Positions 54,579 through 64,000 of a stretch of DNA of 64,000 bases are shown here, piece by piece. Source of the DNA: Saccharospirillaceae bacterium (GTDB lineage Bacteria > Pseudomonadota > Gammaproteobacteria > Pseudomonadales > Oceanobacteraceae); assembly GCA_022448365.1 (NCBI GenBank), contig JAKVCS010000003.1, positions 744,001 through 808,000 on the forward strand, given 5' to 3'. A model generated the notes under the pieces. The model was not told where the DNA came from. It ran no database searches and worked only from the letters and a program-made list of their open reading frames with translations. Both the position numbers and the translations under genes were made by a program. Numbering within the stretch: the first letter of the stretch is position 1; every line of letters begins with the position of its first letter.

Positions 54579-55524
54579 CTAAAAATTCAGTCCGGCTGTG
54601 GCGCCATAATAGGCGTCACCGATGGACTGATCACTCAGTTTATCCACGTCAAAGGCCAGGTTAAATTGTTGAAAATACGCTGCCAGGCGCAACGATACAG
54701 CGCTGGTTGAATCATTTTCCTGCTGAAAAGACTCACTGCGCTGCCCCTGCTGCACACCTCTTGCCCCACGACGAAACTGCGATTGGTAAATTTTACCACT
54801 ACCACCTACCGTGTATTGATAACGCACCCCAGTGAAGACTGACCACTCAAGTTCTGTATTTATCTGCCAGTATTTTTCATAACCGACAGACAGTCCGGCA
54901 ATTAAGGTTTGTTCATCGATATTTTGTTGTTGCATAACGTCAGTAGCATCAACGGGCTGAACCAGAGCACGCTGTTTTTCATGTAACCATTGCTGTGTCA
55001 ATCCGACACTGGCACTGATACTGGATGATTCCAGCACAAAGCTATAACCACCATCAATACTGAAGCTGCGAAAGCGTGATTCAACACCGATTTCGCCGCG
55101 ACCAACAGGGCGCTGATTCACAAAACGTTGAGCGGATAAAGATTGTTCATCGACAGCGGAACCCACGCCTGTGCATAGCCAGGCGGTGCCGTTACCAAAC
55201 TGCCTGAGTCTGTGTTCAAGAAATACGGCCAGTGACTCACCTTCAAGATCAAGCTGATATGCGGTGCTGTCGGCAGCCGATTTGTCCCCCCGGTGACTCC
55301 GACACACTGAGACCGCCACTCCAATCGCCACTGAAGTACTGATATTGCAGCATTCGGCCGACCAGAACGACCTCTATATCATTCTGCTCAAAACTAAATG
55401 GCTGCCCTACACGATTAAAGCCAATCATCAACGAGTGGCCACTCCATTGCTCTGTGACGTCCTCTGCAATGGTGATCTGACAACAACCACAAAAGAACAG
55501 TAAATATATGGCAGCGTATTTCAT
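54579..55524 (-). pseudogene. Outer-membrane barrel gene split by a frameshift at a G6 tract
   Basis: Two overlapping frames together make one protein. The first (from ATG 55524) has a signal peptide (MKYAAIYLLFFCGCCQITIA) and barrel strands up to SVSESPGG. The second continues with DKSAADSTAYQLDLEGESLA and ends with a barrel-type C terminus (YYGATAGLNF). The join lies at a run of six G on the coding strand (55286-55291). Dropping one G restores a 314-residue frame. It could be a pseudogene, a phase-variable gene, or a sequence error. No family was recognised beyond a beta-barrel pattern. Confidence 0.75.
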
Positions 55525-55757
55525 CGGTTGAATGTCACTCTGTTATTCCTGTGTCAGTGGTTTACAGCATATCAAATCATTCAGTGGAGCTCAGCTGTCA
55601 CTAAATTCAAAATTATTTCTGCGATATAAAACAGTTACTTAGAGTTTTTTATGACTTTTTTAAGGGCATCTCGTCAACCTTTTCAGTCTCCTCCCGTTGT
55701 AATCCTATGTGCTAAGCGACGCACATCGCAAAAATCTAAAAATTCTGGAGATACATT

Positions 55758-56312
55758 ATGAAAATTCAAACTAAGTTCATTTCCGCCCTGACACTGGCTA
55801 TGACACTGGCTATGACACTGGCTATGACAATGGCAGCTTCTGCAGCAATCGCCGGAGACGCTGCAGATCGCTGGAATATGTCGGAGGTCCGCAAACACCG
55901 CATTGAGGCTAAAGCCGCGGATCTGGGCTTCGACCTGCAAACCGAAGAAGGTCGTACTGGTTTTAAAGAGTATCGTCAGCAGCAACGCGAAGCTAAAGCT
56001 GCAGAACTGGGAATAGACTTAAGCACCGAGGAAGGAAAAGCCGCATTCCGGGAAGTGCACAAAGAAATGCGTGAAGAACGCCGCATTGCCAAAGCAGCAG
56101 AGATGGGTTTTGACATCACCACAGAAGAAGGCATGGAGGCATTTAAAGAGGCGCGCCAGGAGCTGCGAGAAGAACGTCGCACTGAGCGTCAGGCCATACG
56201 CACACAAATTGCGGAATTAAGTGAAGATGAACGCAGCACATTGCGTGATGAACTGAAAGATCTGAGCCGAGAGGAGCGTCGCAATCTGCTGAAAGAGCGT
56301 TTCGGTAGCTAA
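55758..56312 (+). CDS. Repeat-containing exported helical protein
   Basis: A 184-residue protein with a signal peptide whose hydrophobic core is a run of Leu-Ala-Met-Thr units encoded by a 12-base tandem repeat. The mature part has three related units of about 30 residues: AKAADLGFDLQTEEGRTGFK, AKAAELGIDLSTEEGKAAFR and AKAAEMGFDITTEEGMEAFK. Each is followed by a Glu/Arg-rich helix, and the end is AELSEDERSTLRDELKDLS. The charged helices recall Spy/CpxP-like periplasmic proteins, but no family was recognised. AGGAG... (TGGAGAT) precedes the ATG. A terminator follows. Confidence 0.72.
   Translation: MKIQTKFISALTLAMTLAMTLAMTMAASAAIAGDAADRWNMSEVRKHRIEAKAADLGFDLQTEEGRTGFKEYRQQQREAKAAELGIDLSTEEGKAAFREVHKEMREERRIAKAAEMGFDITTEEGMEAFKEARQELREERRTERQAIRTQIAELSEDERSTLRDELKDLSREERRNLLKERFGS
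55791..55826 (+). repeat. Three tandem 12-base repeats in a signal peptide
   Basis: Unit acactggctatg at 55791-55802, 55803-55814 and 55815-55826, with a degenerate fourth unit (acaatggca...) after it. Being a multiple of three bases, unit gain or loss would keep the reading frame but change the hydrophobic length of the signal peptide. Confidence 0.9.
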
Positions 56313-56328
56313 ATCGGATCTCCCGGTT

Positions 56329-56353
56329 AAAAGCGCTGGTTAACAGCGCTTTT
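56329..56353 (+). terminator. Terminator after the repeat protein gene
   Basis: A perfect ten-base stem (aaaagcgctg/cagcgctttt) with a five-base loop and a short T/A-rich tail, 17 bases after the stop. Confidence 0.7.
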
Positions 56354-56463
56354 ATAATTCTTCCTTAAGCAGCAGCGACCTGATTCAAATGCGCTCATTA
56401 TTAATTGAAAAAATAAATATCGATAAAAATTAGTATATAAAAAACATTTTACCGAGGCCGGTC

Positions 56464-57372
56464 ATGAAAAATTATGTATTAACGGCGCTGATTACAGCAA
56501 CAATGCTGTGGATTCATACGAGTCAGGCATTGAATGTTGAAGTAGATATAAACCGTGGATTAAATAACAACGTATTTCTTGAATCAGATGATATCTTACG
56601 CAATGCCAACGATGGCATGGACCAAAAAAGTGATGATATTCAAACACAGTTTGGTCTAATGGTAGCGCACGAATTTCTCGACCAAAGCAATAGTGACGCC
56701 AGCATTATACTGGACTATTTTCAGGAGAGTTTTGAAGAAAACGATCTGGAAACGCAGATATTCACGTTTTCATTACCTTACAATTACTACATGGGTGAAT
56801 ATCGTTTTCGCAGTACATATTCTCAAAGCCGTTATGAATTGGCGTCACAGGAAATTCTACTGTACAACACTGGTCGCTTTGAATTAACCAAACGCTTGGG
56901 AGATAACCGCCTCGGTGCCCGCGTTTCAATGACCAATAAAACTCCCAAAGATGAACGCTACGAAGGATACAAAGGTAATTCTGCCGACCTAAAACTGTAT
57001 CTGCAATTACGCCGTGTTGACCACCGTACCCAACTCGATATTGACATCTTTAATAATGACTATAGCGACGAATTTATTGCAACCCAGGGATATTATCTAC
57101 AAACCAGTTTCAACCAGTACTATACCGGCCATAGCTGGCGTTTGGCAGCACGATATAAAAATACGCAATATAATGAAGACCCACTATACGATAAGATCCG
57201 CAACGACCAGCAATACTCGCTGAATTACGGTCATAACTTTTATATTTATGATCAGGTGGATCTCTACATAAGTTCGGAATATACCACCAACTTATCGAAT
57301 ATTTCCGATAGCGATGACAACTTTAATTATAATCAGTGGATCAACAGTGTTGGAGTAAGACTTAGTTTCTGA
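56464..57372 (+). CDS. Outer-membrane beta-barrel protein
   Basis: A 302-residue protein with a signal peptide (about 1-22, ending SQALN) and a mature part of alternating strands rich in Tyr and Asn (YNYYMGEYRFRSTYSQSRYE, TQLDIDIFNNDYSDEF), ending VGVRLSF as expected for barrel insertion. No family was recognised. A/T content is somewhat higher than in neighbouring core genes. It stands alone between the repeat protein and an AraC regulator. Confidence 0.72.
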   Translation: MKNYVLTALITATMLWIHTSQALNVEVDINRGLNNNVFLESDDILRNANDGMDQKSDDIQTQFGLMVAHEFLDQSNSDASIILDYFQESFEENDLETQIFTFSLPYNYYMGEYRFRSTYSQSRYELASQEILLYNTGRFELTKRLGDNRLGARVSMTNKTPKDERYEGYKGNSADLKLYLQLRRVDHRTQLDIDIFNNDYSDEFIATQGYYLQTSFNQYYTGHSWRLAARYKNTQYNEDPLYDKIRNDQQYSLNYGHNFYIYDQVDLYISSEYTTNLSNISDSDDNFNYNQWINSVGVRLSF

Positions 57373-57629
57373 AGAATTTATTAAAGAGGCTTTTTCTCAG
57401 AAAAATAACGTCTGAATTGATCAACCTTAGTGCACACAATGGGCTGCCAGACTTCACATCAAGAAACAAAATCTAAGAAGGAGGAATCCCGCTAAGACGC
57501 AAGACTGCCATTTTACGACACAACCCTGGGTATAAATTGAAATGCCACTAAGTGAGCCAAGATGGGTCACTTCGTTCCCTTTGCGCACACAGTTTGTATA
57601 CTCGGCTTAAAAACATAAGCACCACGTAT

Positions 57630-58658
57630 ATGAAGCAGTCTCTGAGAATACCGTCCGTCAGTGTTCATTACCTGAACATCATCGCCAACACACTCAGTCG
57701 TATGGGTTACCCGAATCACGACATTGAATGCCGCACAGAGGGGTTAACCGAAGACGATTATTACTTTAACCGGGTACCGGTTGAGGTGTTATTTGATATC
57801 TGGCGTCAAGCTGAACAAGGCAGTCAAGATCCACTGATCGCACTCCATGTTGGCGAACGCATTCATCCGATGGACTATGGCCTGCTGGGTCAGCTGATGA
57901 TGAATTGCAACACCATCGAAGAAGCGCTTCAGCGCATTCTGTCGGTTGAATTCGTCCTGAATAACGCCTTTGCGTCTCAGGTTATCCTGGAGGGTAATAG
58001 GGTCATCAACCGAATTTTTTGCCACCAATATGGTCCGGAGCAAATGCGCCATGTTGCCGAACAGGACATCTCAGCGTTAATAAACATCGGTGTGTTTATC
58101 ATGAATCGTGATTACACACAGGATAACCGCCCAATCGAAGTTCATTTTCGCCACGCACCGCAAGGTCTGGCGAGCGAATACGAGAGAGCACTGCGCTGTC
58201 CAGTGAAGTTTCATCAGGAATACAATCAGGCTATTTTTCCGCAATCGATTCTGCAAACCCGCACTTACAATCCCAGCCCTCGCATCGCAGGTCTGTTGCA
58301 GTCTGAGCTGAATAACCTGCTTGATCGCATTGAAACCCATGACAGCCTGGCAATGCGCATGTGGCGCTACTTTCAGACACAGGCGGCCGACAATCAGCCA
58401 GACATTGAACGTACCGCAAGCCACTTCAACCTCACAGCCAGAACCTTGCAGCGCCACCTGAAGCAAGAAGGCACAAGTTTTCAGGATGAAATCAAACATT
58501 ACAAAGCCATGCTGGCGAAAAGCCTGCTGGACATCAACAATGCGCCGATCAGTCAGGTGGCCTTCCAACTTGGATTCAATGACAGTAGCGCGTTCCACAA
58601 AGCGTTCAAACGCTGGACAGGTATGACGCCCGGTGACTATCAGCGCAGCATTACCTGA
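57630..58658 (+). CDS. AraC family transcriptional regulator (OruR/QdtR-like layout)
   Basis: A 342-residue regulator. The N-terminal domain is the arabinose-binding/oxidoreductive type (VEVLFDIWRQAEQGSQDPLI, HPMDYGLLGQLMMNCNTIEE). The C-terminal domain holds two helix-turn-helix motifs (FNLTARTLQRHLKQEGTSF and ISQVAFQLGFNDSSAFHKAF). The ATG at 57630 is chosen because similarity begins there; the frame is open back to 57552. No adjacent target operon is obvious. Confidence 0.85.
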   Translation: MKQSLRIPSVSVHYLNIIANTLSRMGYPNHDIECRTEGLTEDDYYFNRVPVEVLFDIWRQAEQGSQDPLIALHVGERIHPMDYGLLGQLMMNCNTIEEALQRILSVEFVLNNAFASQVILEGNRVINRIFCHQYGPEQMRHVAEQDISALINIGVFIMNRDYTQDNRPIEVHFRHAPQGLASEYERALRCPVKFHQEYNQAIFPQSILQTRTYNPSPRIAGLLQSELNNLLDRIETHDSLAMRMWRYFQTQAADNQPDIERTASHFNLTARTLQRHLKQEGTSFQDEIKHYKAMLAKSLLDINNAPISQVAFQLGFNDSSAFHKAFKRWTGMTPGDYQRSIT

Positions 58659-58747
58659 GAACGTCAGAGCAAACGAGGTATGACAGCAGCCAATACGTAG
58701 TATTTTGAATCACTACCAAGCAGATCGCCGACATCAATCTCGGCCAT

Positions 58748-58776
58748 AAAAAAACCCGGCAAAGCCGGGTTTTTTT
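58748..58776. terminator. Bidirectional terminator between the AraC gene and nqrF
   Basis: Stem aacccggc/gccgggtt with a three-base loop, flanked by A7 on the left and T7 on the right. It ends the nqr operon (minus strand) and also suits the AraC gene (plus strand). Confidence 0.9.
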
Positions 58777-58801
58777 GTTGGACCTATTCCTGCTGTTTCA
58801 A

Positions 58802-60025
58802 TTAACCACCGAAGTCATCCAGTAAGATGTTTTCTGGCTCTACACCCAGATTTTCTAACATCTTAATCACCGATTGGTTCATAATCGGCGGCCCGCACAT
58901 GTAGAACTCACAATCTTCCGGAGCCGGATGATCTTTCAGGTAATTTTCCAACAATACGTTGTGAATGAAACCTGTAAGGCCTTCCCAATTATCTTCCGGC
59001 TGTGGATCAGACATCGCCACGTGCCATTCGAAATTCGGGAATTCTGCCGCCAGTGCATCGTACTCGTCCTGATAGAACAATTCTTTCAGAGAGCGAGCGC
59101 CATACCAGAAGCTGATCTTACGATCAGAACGTAAACGCTTCAGCTGATCAAAAATGTGAGAACGCATTGGCGCCATACCAGCACCACCACCGATAAAGAC
59201 CATTTCTGCATCGGTATCTTTGGCGAAGAACTCACCGAATGGACCGTAAACAGTGACTTTGTCACCCGGCTTCATGTTGAACACGTAAGACGACATGATA
59301 CCCGGATTAATACCGGTTGTGCCCGGAGGTGGCGTTGCAATACGGATATTGAACTTAACCACACCCTTCTCTTCCGGATAGTTAGCCATGGAGTATGCAC
59401 GGATAACGTTTTCTTTGTTTACTGTCTTCAGATCGAAGAAGCCAAAGTGCTCCCAGTCGCCCCGGTACTGTTCTTCGATATCGAAGTCAGAGAAGTTAAT
59501 TTCAAAAGGAGGACACTCCAGCTGAACATAACCGCCAGCACGGAAGTCAACGTTTTCGCCTTCAGGAAGACGCAAAGTCAACTCTTTAATGAAAGTAGCC
59601 ATGTTCGGGTTGGATTCAACCGTGGTCTCCCACTTCTTAACACCGAAGACTTCCTCATCAACGCCGACAACCATATTTTGCTTAACCGGCACCTGACAAG
59701 ACAAACGCCAGCCTTCGCGAGCTTCACCTTTGGTGAAATGAGATTCTTCCGTTGGCAGCATAGAACCACCGCCTTCAGTAACCTGACACTTACATTGCGC
59801 GCAAGTACCACCACCACCACAAGCAGATGACAGAAAGATGTTGTTAGCCGCCAGAGTTTGCAGCAGCTTACCACCAGCCTCTGTTTCAACGGTGGTTTCA
59901 CCGTTAATCAGAATTTTTACTTTACCGGTACTTACCAGTTTGGCACGTGCACTCAGGATCACCGCTACTAAAGAAAGTACAATGACCGTGAACATCACAA
60001 CGCCGAGGATAATATCTAAATCCAT
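58802..60025 (-). CDS. nqrF: Na+-NQR subunit F (NADH dehydrogenase component)
   Basis: A 407-residue subunit that takes electrons from NADH into the sodium-pumping complex. One N-terminal membrane helix (about 5-27) is followed by a 2Fe-2S domain with Cys69, Cys75, Cys78 and Cys110 ([21 protein letters not shown]). An FAD/NADH reductase module comes next ([12 protein letters not shown] motif, [18 protein letters not shown] site, and a C-terminal [10 protein letters not shown] segment). The length is standard. It is last in the nqr operon, just before a terminator. Confidence 0.97.
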   Translation of the reverse strand: MDLDIILGVVMFTVIVLSLVAVILSARAKLVSTGKVKILINGETTVETEAGGKLLQTLAANNIFLSSACGGGGTCAQCKCQVTEGGGSMLPTEESHFTKGEAREGWRLSCQVPVKQNMVVGVDEEVFGVKKWETTVESNPNMATFIKELTLRLPEGENVDFRAGGYVQLECPPFEINFSDFDIEEQYRGDWEHFGFFDLKTVNKENVIRAYSMANYPEEKGVVKFNIRIATPPPGTTGINPGIMSSYVFNMKPGDKVTVYGPFGEFFAKDTDAEMVFIGGGAGMAPMRSHIFDQLKRLRSDRKISFWYGARSLKELFYQDEYDALAAEFPNFEWHVAMSDPQPEDNWEGLTGFIHNVLLENYLKDHPAPEDCEFYMCGPPIMNQSVIKMLENLGVEPENILLDDFGG

Positions 60026-60037
60026 AGCACAGACCTC

Positions 60038-60652
60038 TTACAGTGAAACGCCGGAGAAAGACATAAAGCCCAATGACATCAGGCCAACAGTCATAAAGGT
60101 AATACCTAACCCTTGTAGTCCTGCCGGTACATCGCTGTACTTCAGTTTTTCACGAATACCTGCCAACGCGGTAATTGCTAATGCCCAACCAACGCCAGCG
60201 CCAATGCCGTAAACCGTAGATTCTGCAAAGTTATAATCACGCTGAACCATGAACAAAGACGCACCCATAATGGCGCAGTTCACAGTAATTAAAGGCAGGA
60301 AAACACCCAAAGCGTTGTATAACGCCGGTACGTATTTATCCAGAACCATTTCCAGAATCTGAACCATCGCTGCAATCACACCGATGTAAGTCAGCAATCC
60401 TAAGAAGCTCAGATCAACAGAAGCGTATTCAGCTCCCATCCATGCCCATGCGCCCTCTTTCAGTACATAGGTATAAATCAGGTTGTTGACCGGTACCGTG
60501 ATGGCTAACACCACGATAACCGCGACGCCCAAACCCAGAGCCGTTTGAATCTTCTTAGAGATAGCCAGGAACGTACACATTCCCAAGAAAAACGCTAACG
60601 CCATGTTTTCAACAAACACCGCCTTAACGAATAAGCTGATGTAATGTTCCAT
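60038..60652 (-). CDS. nqrE: Na+-NQR subunit E
   Basis: A 204-residue integral membrane subunit with six helices, carrying part of the inner iron site (Cys in [11 protein letters not shown] and [10 protein letters not shown]). It pairs with NqrD in an inverted-topology arrangement. The ATG overlaps the nqrD stop by one base (TAATG), indicating translational coupling. It lies 12 bases before nqrF. Confidence 0.97.
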   Translation of the reverse strand: MEHYISLFVKAVFVENMALAFFLGMCTFLAISKKIQTALGLGVAVIVVLAITVPVNNLIYTYVLKEGAWAWMGAEYASVDLSFLGLLTYIGVIAAMVQILEMVLDKYVPALYNALGVFLPLITVNCAIMGASLFMVQRDYNFAESTVYGIGAGVGWALAITALAGIREKLKYSDVPAGLQGLGITFMTVGLMSLGFMSFSGVSL

Positions 60653-61311
60653 TAGTGGTGACCTCCGCTCTCAGTGTTCGGCAGAATTTTGAAGTCAGCC
60701 GCTTCCACTTGTTCGGTTTTCCAGCTGCGCAATGCCCAAATGAATAAGCCAATAATGAAGAAAGCACTTGGTGGTAAAAGCAGTAAACCATTCGATTGAT
60801 ACCAGCCACCGTTAGTGATCAACGGCAGGATTTCAATACCCATCAGGGAACCCGCACCAAACAGCTCACGTACCACAGCAACAACAATCAACACTACGGA
60901 GTAGCCCAGACCGTTACCAATACCATCGAAGAAACTCAGTACCGGGCCATTCTTCATTGCAAAGGCTTCAGCACGTCCCATCACGATGCAGTTTGTAATA
61001 ATCAGACCGACGAATACCGACAACTGTTTGCTGATTTCGTAAGCGTAGGCCTTCAGGATCTGATCAACAACAATTACCAACGAGGCGATGATAATCATCT
61101 GTACGATGATCCGAATGTTGTTCGGAATATGGTTACGGATTAATGCAATACCCACATTGGAGAATGCTGTGACCGAGGTCAGCGCCAGACACATCACCAG
61201 TGTAACCTGCAGGCTGGTGGTTACCGCCAGAGCAGAACAGACACCCAGAATCTGAACCGCAATTGGGTTCTGAGAGAATAAAGGTTCGGTTAAAACGGAC
61301 TTAACAGACAT
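60652..61311 (-). CDS. nqrD: Na+-NQR subunit D
   Basis: A 219-residue membrane subunit, homologous to NqrE, with the paired Cys motifs [14 protein letters not shown] and [14 protein letters not shown] that bind the intramembrane iron centre. The tail ([22 protein letters not shown] region) is typical in position. The ATG overlaps the nqrC stop by one base, and the nqrE start overlaps its own stop, so the chain is tightly coupled. Confidence 0.97.
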   Translation of the reverse strand: MSVKSVLTEPLFSQNPIAVQILGVCSALAVTTSLQVTLVMCLALTSVTAFSNVGIALIRNHIPNNIRIIVQMIIIASLVIVVDQILKAYAYEISKQLSVFVGLIITNCIVMGRAEAFAMKNGPVLSFFDGIGNGLGYSVVLIVVAVVRELFGAGSLMGIEILPLITNGGWYQSNGLLLLPPSAFFIIGLFIWALRSWKTEQVEAADFKILPNTESGGHH

Positions 61312-62117
61312 TAAGCACCTCCTTTGACGGTCGTCAGGAACTTGCCGAAGCCGTTCTCACCGACCCAGAATTGCACCAGGTTCGACACACCATTACTTGT
61401 CAGTGTTGCACCCGACAAGCCATCGACACTGTTCATATCATCAGCTGCAGCTTTACCCTTAACGACCTGAATCGCTAAATCACCGCTGTCGTTGTAGAGC
61501 TTCTTACCATTCCAAAGAGCTTTCCAGGCCGGATTATCAACTTCACCACCCAGTCCCGGTGTTTCACCATGAGAATAGAAACCTAAACCAACCACCGTTT
61601 GCAGATCCCCCTCCAAAGCCAGGAAGCCGTAGAGCGTTGACCATAGGCCATAACCGTGTACTGGCAGGACCATCTTCTCGACGACACCGTTACTTTCGAC
61701 GGTATAAACGGCTGCAAATTTCTCTAAGCGTCGGATATTCGCAAGATCTTTATCGCTTGGCAGCGATGCTGACAATGCAGGATCTTTAGATGCTTTAAGT
61801 TGGTCATAAGCTGATGGGTTGTAACCCGCCGCTTTAATCGTTTCCAACTCAGCGTCGGTCGCATAGCGACCGGCTTCCAGATTAACAATACGAGTCGTGA
61901 TCTGCTTGAAAGCCGTTTCAATCTGCTCGCGACCCATCTTTTCCTTACTGGCTAAACCCGCCGCCAGCAAAATGTTGTAATTTTTATCGAGCTGCTTGTT
62001 CGCTAACTGAATTGGCTTCAGTGATACCGCAGCACCTGCCACGATAATCGAACACACCAGACACAGCAGGATAGCGACCATTAAGGTCTTTTGAATGCTG
62101 TCGTTATTAGCTGACAC
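61311..62117 (-). CDS. nqrC: Na+-NQR subunit C (FMN-binding)
   Basis: A 268-residue subunit with one N-terminal membrane helix (about 10-33) and a periplasmic FMN-binding domain. The covalent FMN site is [13 protein letters not shown], where the Thr of SGAT (about residue 238) carries FMN by a phosphoester bond. The start is a GTG at 62117, preceded by GGAGGA; it overlaps nqrB by 11 bases. An in-frame upstream Met would add 15 residues read from nqrB. Confidence 0.95.
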   Translation of the reverse strand: MSANNDSIQKTLMVAILLCLVCSIIVAGAAVSLKPIQLANKQLDKNYNILLAAGLASKEKMGREQIETAFKQITTRIVNLEAGRYATDAELETIKAAGYNPSAYDQLKASKDPALSASLPSDKDLANIRRLEKFAAVYTVESNGVVEKMVLPVHGYGLWSTLYGFLALEGDLQTVVGLGFYSHGETPGLGGEVDNPAWKALWNGKKLYNDSGDLAIQVVKGKAAADDMNSVDGLSGATLTSNGVSNLVQFWVGENGFGKFLTTVKGGA

Positions 62118-63315
62118 GAGCAGTCCTCCGCTTGATATTGGCCTGAACCACGAAGTGGTCAATCAGTGGGGAAAACAGGTTGGCAAACAGAATTGCCAGC
62201 ATCATGCCTTCCGGAAATGCTGGATTGATCACACGGATCATAACCACCATAAAGCCAATCAGCGCACCAAAAATGAACTTACCCGTATTGGTCATTGAAG
62301 AGGAAACCGGATCGGTTGCCATAAAGATCATACCGAAGGCGAAACCACCAACAACCAAATGCCAATACCACGGCAGAGCCATCATTGGGTTAGTATCTGA
62401 ACCGATGCCGTTAAATAGCAGCGTGGTCGCTACCATGCCCAGGAACACACCAAGAACAATACGCCACGAAGCGATGCCCATGGTCATCAGAACGGCACCG
62501 CCAATCAGAATCGCGAGCGTTGAGGTTTCGCCCATAGAACCCTGAATCAGGCCGAAGAACGCATCAAACCAGGTAATATCACCAATCTGACCGTTTACAA
62601 CACCTTGTTCAGCCGCAGTACCCAAAGGTGTTGCGCCCGAGAAACCGTCAACCGCGGTCCAAACGGAGTTACCAGACATATCTGCAGGATACGCAAAAAA
62701 CAGGAAGGCACGCCCAGTAAGTGCCGGGTTAAGGAAGTTCTTACCGGTACCACCGAAGATTTCCTTACCAATTACAACACCGAAGGTGATGCCCAGAGCG
62801 ACTTGCCACAGCGGAATGCTTGGCGGCAGAATCAGCGCAAACAACACCGAGGTTACGAAGAATCCTTCGTTGACTTCGTGTTTGCGAACGGTCGCGAACA
62901 ATACTTCCCAGAAGCCACCCACGATAAATACCGTGGCATAGACTGGCAAGAAGTAGGCCGCTCCAAACACCATATTATCCCAAACACTGGCGGCATTATG
63001 CGCACCACCCCCGAGCACAGCGATCAGAGTTTCGCGCCATCCTTCTATAGCCGTACCGGCACCAGCTGCAATGGCTTCATTCGCCTGCAAACCAATGTTG
63101 TACATACCAAAGAACAAAGCCGGGAAGGTACAGATCCACACTGTGATCATGATACGCTTCAGGTCGATACCATCACGAACGTGAGCCGTGTTATTGGTCA
63201 CACTCGGTGGAGAATACAAGCCAGTATCAATGGCTTCGTAAAGCGGGTACATTTTTTCGTACTTGCCGCCCCTTACGAAGTGGGGCTCAAGTTTATCGAG
63301 CATAGAACGCAGCAT
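62107..63315 (-). CDS. nqrB: Na+-NQR subunit B
   Basis: A 402-residue membrane subunit with about ten helices. It carries the second covalent FMN at the Thr of [10 protein letters not shown] (about residue 229) and the riboflavin/ubiquinone region. Conserved marks include [20 protein letters not shown] and [13 protein letters not shown]. The gene starts two bases after nqrA ends and overlaps nqrC. This is the main sodium-translocating subunit. Confidence 0.97.
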   Translation of the reverse strand: MLRSMLDKLEPHFVRGGKYEKMYPLYEAIDTGLYSPPSVTNNTAHVRDGIDLKRIMITVWICTFPALFFGMYNIGLQANEAIAAGAGTAIEGWRETLIAVLGGGAHNAASVWDNMVFGAAYFLPVYATVFIVGGFWEVLFATVRKHEVNEGFFVTSVLFALILPPSIPLWQVALGITFGVVIGKEIFGGTGKNFLNPALTGRAFLFFAYPADMSGNSVWTAVDGFSGATPLGTAAEQGVVNGQIGDITWFDAFFGLIQGSMGETSTLAILIGGAVLMTMGIASWRIVLGVFLGMVATTLLFNGIGSDTNPMMALPWYWHLVVGGFAFGMIFMATDPVSSSMTNTGKFIFGALIGFMVVMIRVINPAFPEGMMLAILFANLFSPLIDHFVVQANIKRRTARVS

Positions 63316-63317
63316 GA

Positions 63318-64000
63318 TTAACCCTCCGCCTGGATGCGAGTTAAGTTTTTACGCAGGATCGGACCGTATTCGTATTTGCCCGGACAGACAAAGCTGCACA
63401 GTGCAATATCGTCTTCATCCAATTCCAATGCGCCTAGATTAATTGCGGTTTCCATGTCTTCTACAATCAGTGCGCGCAGCAGCTGAGTTGGCAGAATATC
63501 CAGAGGCATTACTTTTTCGTATGCACCGACCGGTACCATGGCACGCTCACTGCCGTTAGTGGTGGTGGTGAACGGGAATGCCTTGTTCATGAGCTTCGAC
63601 AAATAAATCGGCATCACAGAGAAGCGCTCGGTACCAGCAGTCAGGTAGTGCAACATCGGGCGATCACGGCCTTCAATCAAAACCGTTGCCTGATTGTGAA
63701 AACGACCCAGGAATTGGTGACCGTCAGCTGCCGTGCGACCGCCAAATACCGAACCGGAGACTACTCGGTTCTCACCGTCTTTGGTTTCACCTGCAGTCAC
63801 TTGATCCAGATTGGCGCCCTGAGGAACACGAACCAAGCGTGGGTTATTAACCTGCGGCCCTGCCAGTGCAATAACGCGGTCGCTGTGAATTTTCCCGGTC
63901 AGGAACAGCGCGCCAAACGCGATCACATCCTGATAGCCAATGGTCCATACCGTACGGTTTTCACTTACCGGATGCAGGAAGTGAATGTGCGTACCAGCCA
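63318..64000 (-). CDS. nqrA: Na+-NQR subunit A (5' part missing)
   Basis: The C-terminal half or so (about 227 codons) of the peripheral subunit NqrA. The frame stays open to the window edge; the visible N-terminal end reads [20 protein letters not shown]. Conserved segments include [51 protein letters not shown] and the C-terminal [19 protein letters not shown]. It is the first gene of nqrABCDEF; its start and promoter lie beyond the right edge. Confidence 0.95.
   Translation of the reverse strand, partial: AGTHIHFLHPVSENRTVWTIGYQDVIAFGALFLTGKIHSDRVIALAGPQVNNPRLVRVPQGANLDQVTAGETKDGENRVVSGSVFGGRTAADGHQFLGRFHNQATVLIEGRDRPMLHYLTAGTERFSVMPIYLSKLMNKAFPFTTTTNGSERAMVPVGAYEKVMPLDILPTQLLRALIVEDMETAINLGALELDEDDIALCSFVCPGKYEYGPILRKNLTRIQAEG

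Noticed and set aside
55249-55524. Separate small exported protein of 91 residues
   Set aside because: Its start and signal peptide continue naturally into the next frame of the following barrel reading frame once a single G is dropped, so it is treated as the 5' part of a frameshifted gene.

Overview
The window looks like a piece of chromosome from a Gram-negative, free-living, probably marine gammaproteobacterium, perhaps an Oceanospirillales relative. This is inferred from the gene content: a Na+-translocating NADH:quinone reductase (nqr) operon, an Entner-Doudoroff operon, DUF3301, DUF3820 and DUF2860 genes, EfpL and YbiT orthologues, many lipoproteins and outer-membrane barrels, and moderate GC. 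No phage, insertion sequence, CRISPR array or replication origin was seen. Most of the window is ordinary core genome, with an accessory secreted/envelope region at about 44.4-57.4 kb.

Layout. 0-4.3 kb: a truncated PilZ/YcgR-like gene, a DUF3820 gene, a class I amidotransferase, small GNAT and DUF3301 genes, and a secreted S9 prolyl oligopeptidase. 4.3-6.4 kb: the upp-uraA uracil salvage operon (minus strand). 6.8-8.8 kb: ppiC, a CvfB/YitL-like RNA-binding protein and efpL. 8.9-19.8 kb: a large lipoprotein, ybiT, a GST, a DUF2860 barrel, a GT4 glycosyltransferase, a duplicated membrane protein, a possible ADP-ribosyltransferase-fold protein, an EamA transporter and a peroxiredoxin-like lipoprotein. 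19.8-26.3 kb: a minus-strand operon zwf-pgl-edd-eda-GH13_18 sugar phosphorylase, with galU divergent from it. 27.6-27.9 kb: tRNA-Asn, tRNA-Pro, tRNA-Asn behind a strong sigma70-type promoter. 28-37.9 kb: housekeeping and small genes (FKBP isomerase, lipoproteins, DUF599, GreA/B-like protein, YeaD mutarotase, hemerythrin, two LysR regulators, SUI1/YciH, fatty acid hydroxylase). 37.9-42.6 kb: an orphan sensor kinase, an Lrp regulator divergent from leuA, and a cyclophilin-like protein. 42.6-57.4 kb: a VRR-NUC nuclease, a C39-like protease, a lipoprotein, an EamA transporter, two divergent paralogous phosphoribosyltransferases, two neighbouring secreted phosphodiesterases (PI-PLC-like and sphingomyelinase-like, both with binding modules), an ECF sigma/DUF3619/DUF3106 operon, a frameshifted barrel gene, a repeat-rich periplasmic protein and another barrel. 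57.6-64 kb: an AraC regulator and nqrABCDEF (minus strand, nqrA cut by the window end).

How genes work together. The GH13_18 phosphorylase would release glucose-1-phosphate. After conversion to glucose-6-phosphate (a mutase is not seen here) this feeds Zwf, Pgl, Edd and Eda, while GalU could draw on the same pool. Upp and UraA couple uracil uptake to UMP formation. The two secreted phosphodiesterases lie head to tail with a 66-base gap and suggest attack on phospholipid head groups. The most interesting loci are that lipase pair, the possible ADP-ribosyltransferase-fold singleton, the paired phosphoribosyltransferases around a palindrome, and the barrel gene broken at a G6 tract. No clearly undescribed multi-gene system could be demonstrated from the sequence alone.
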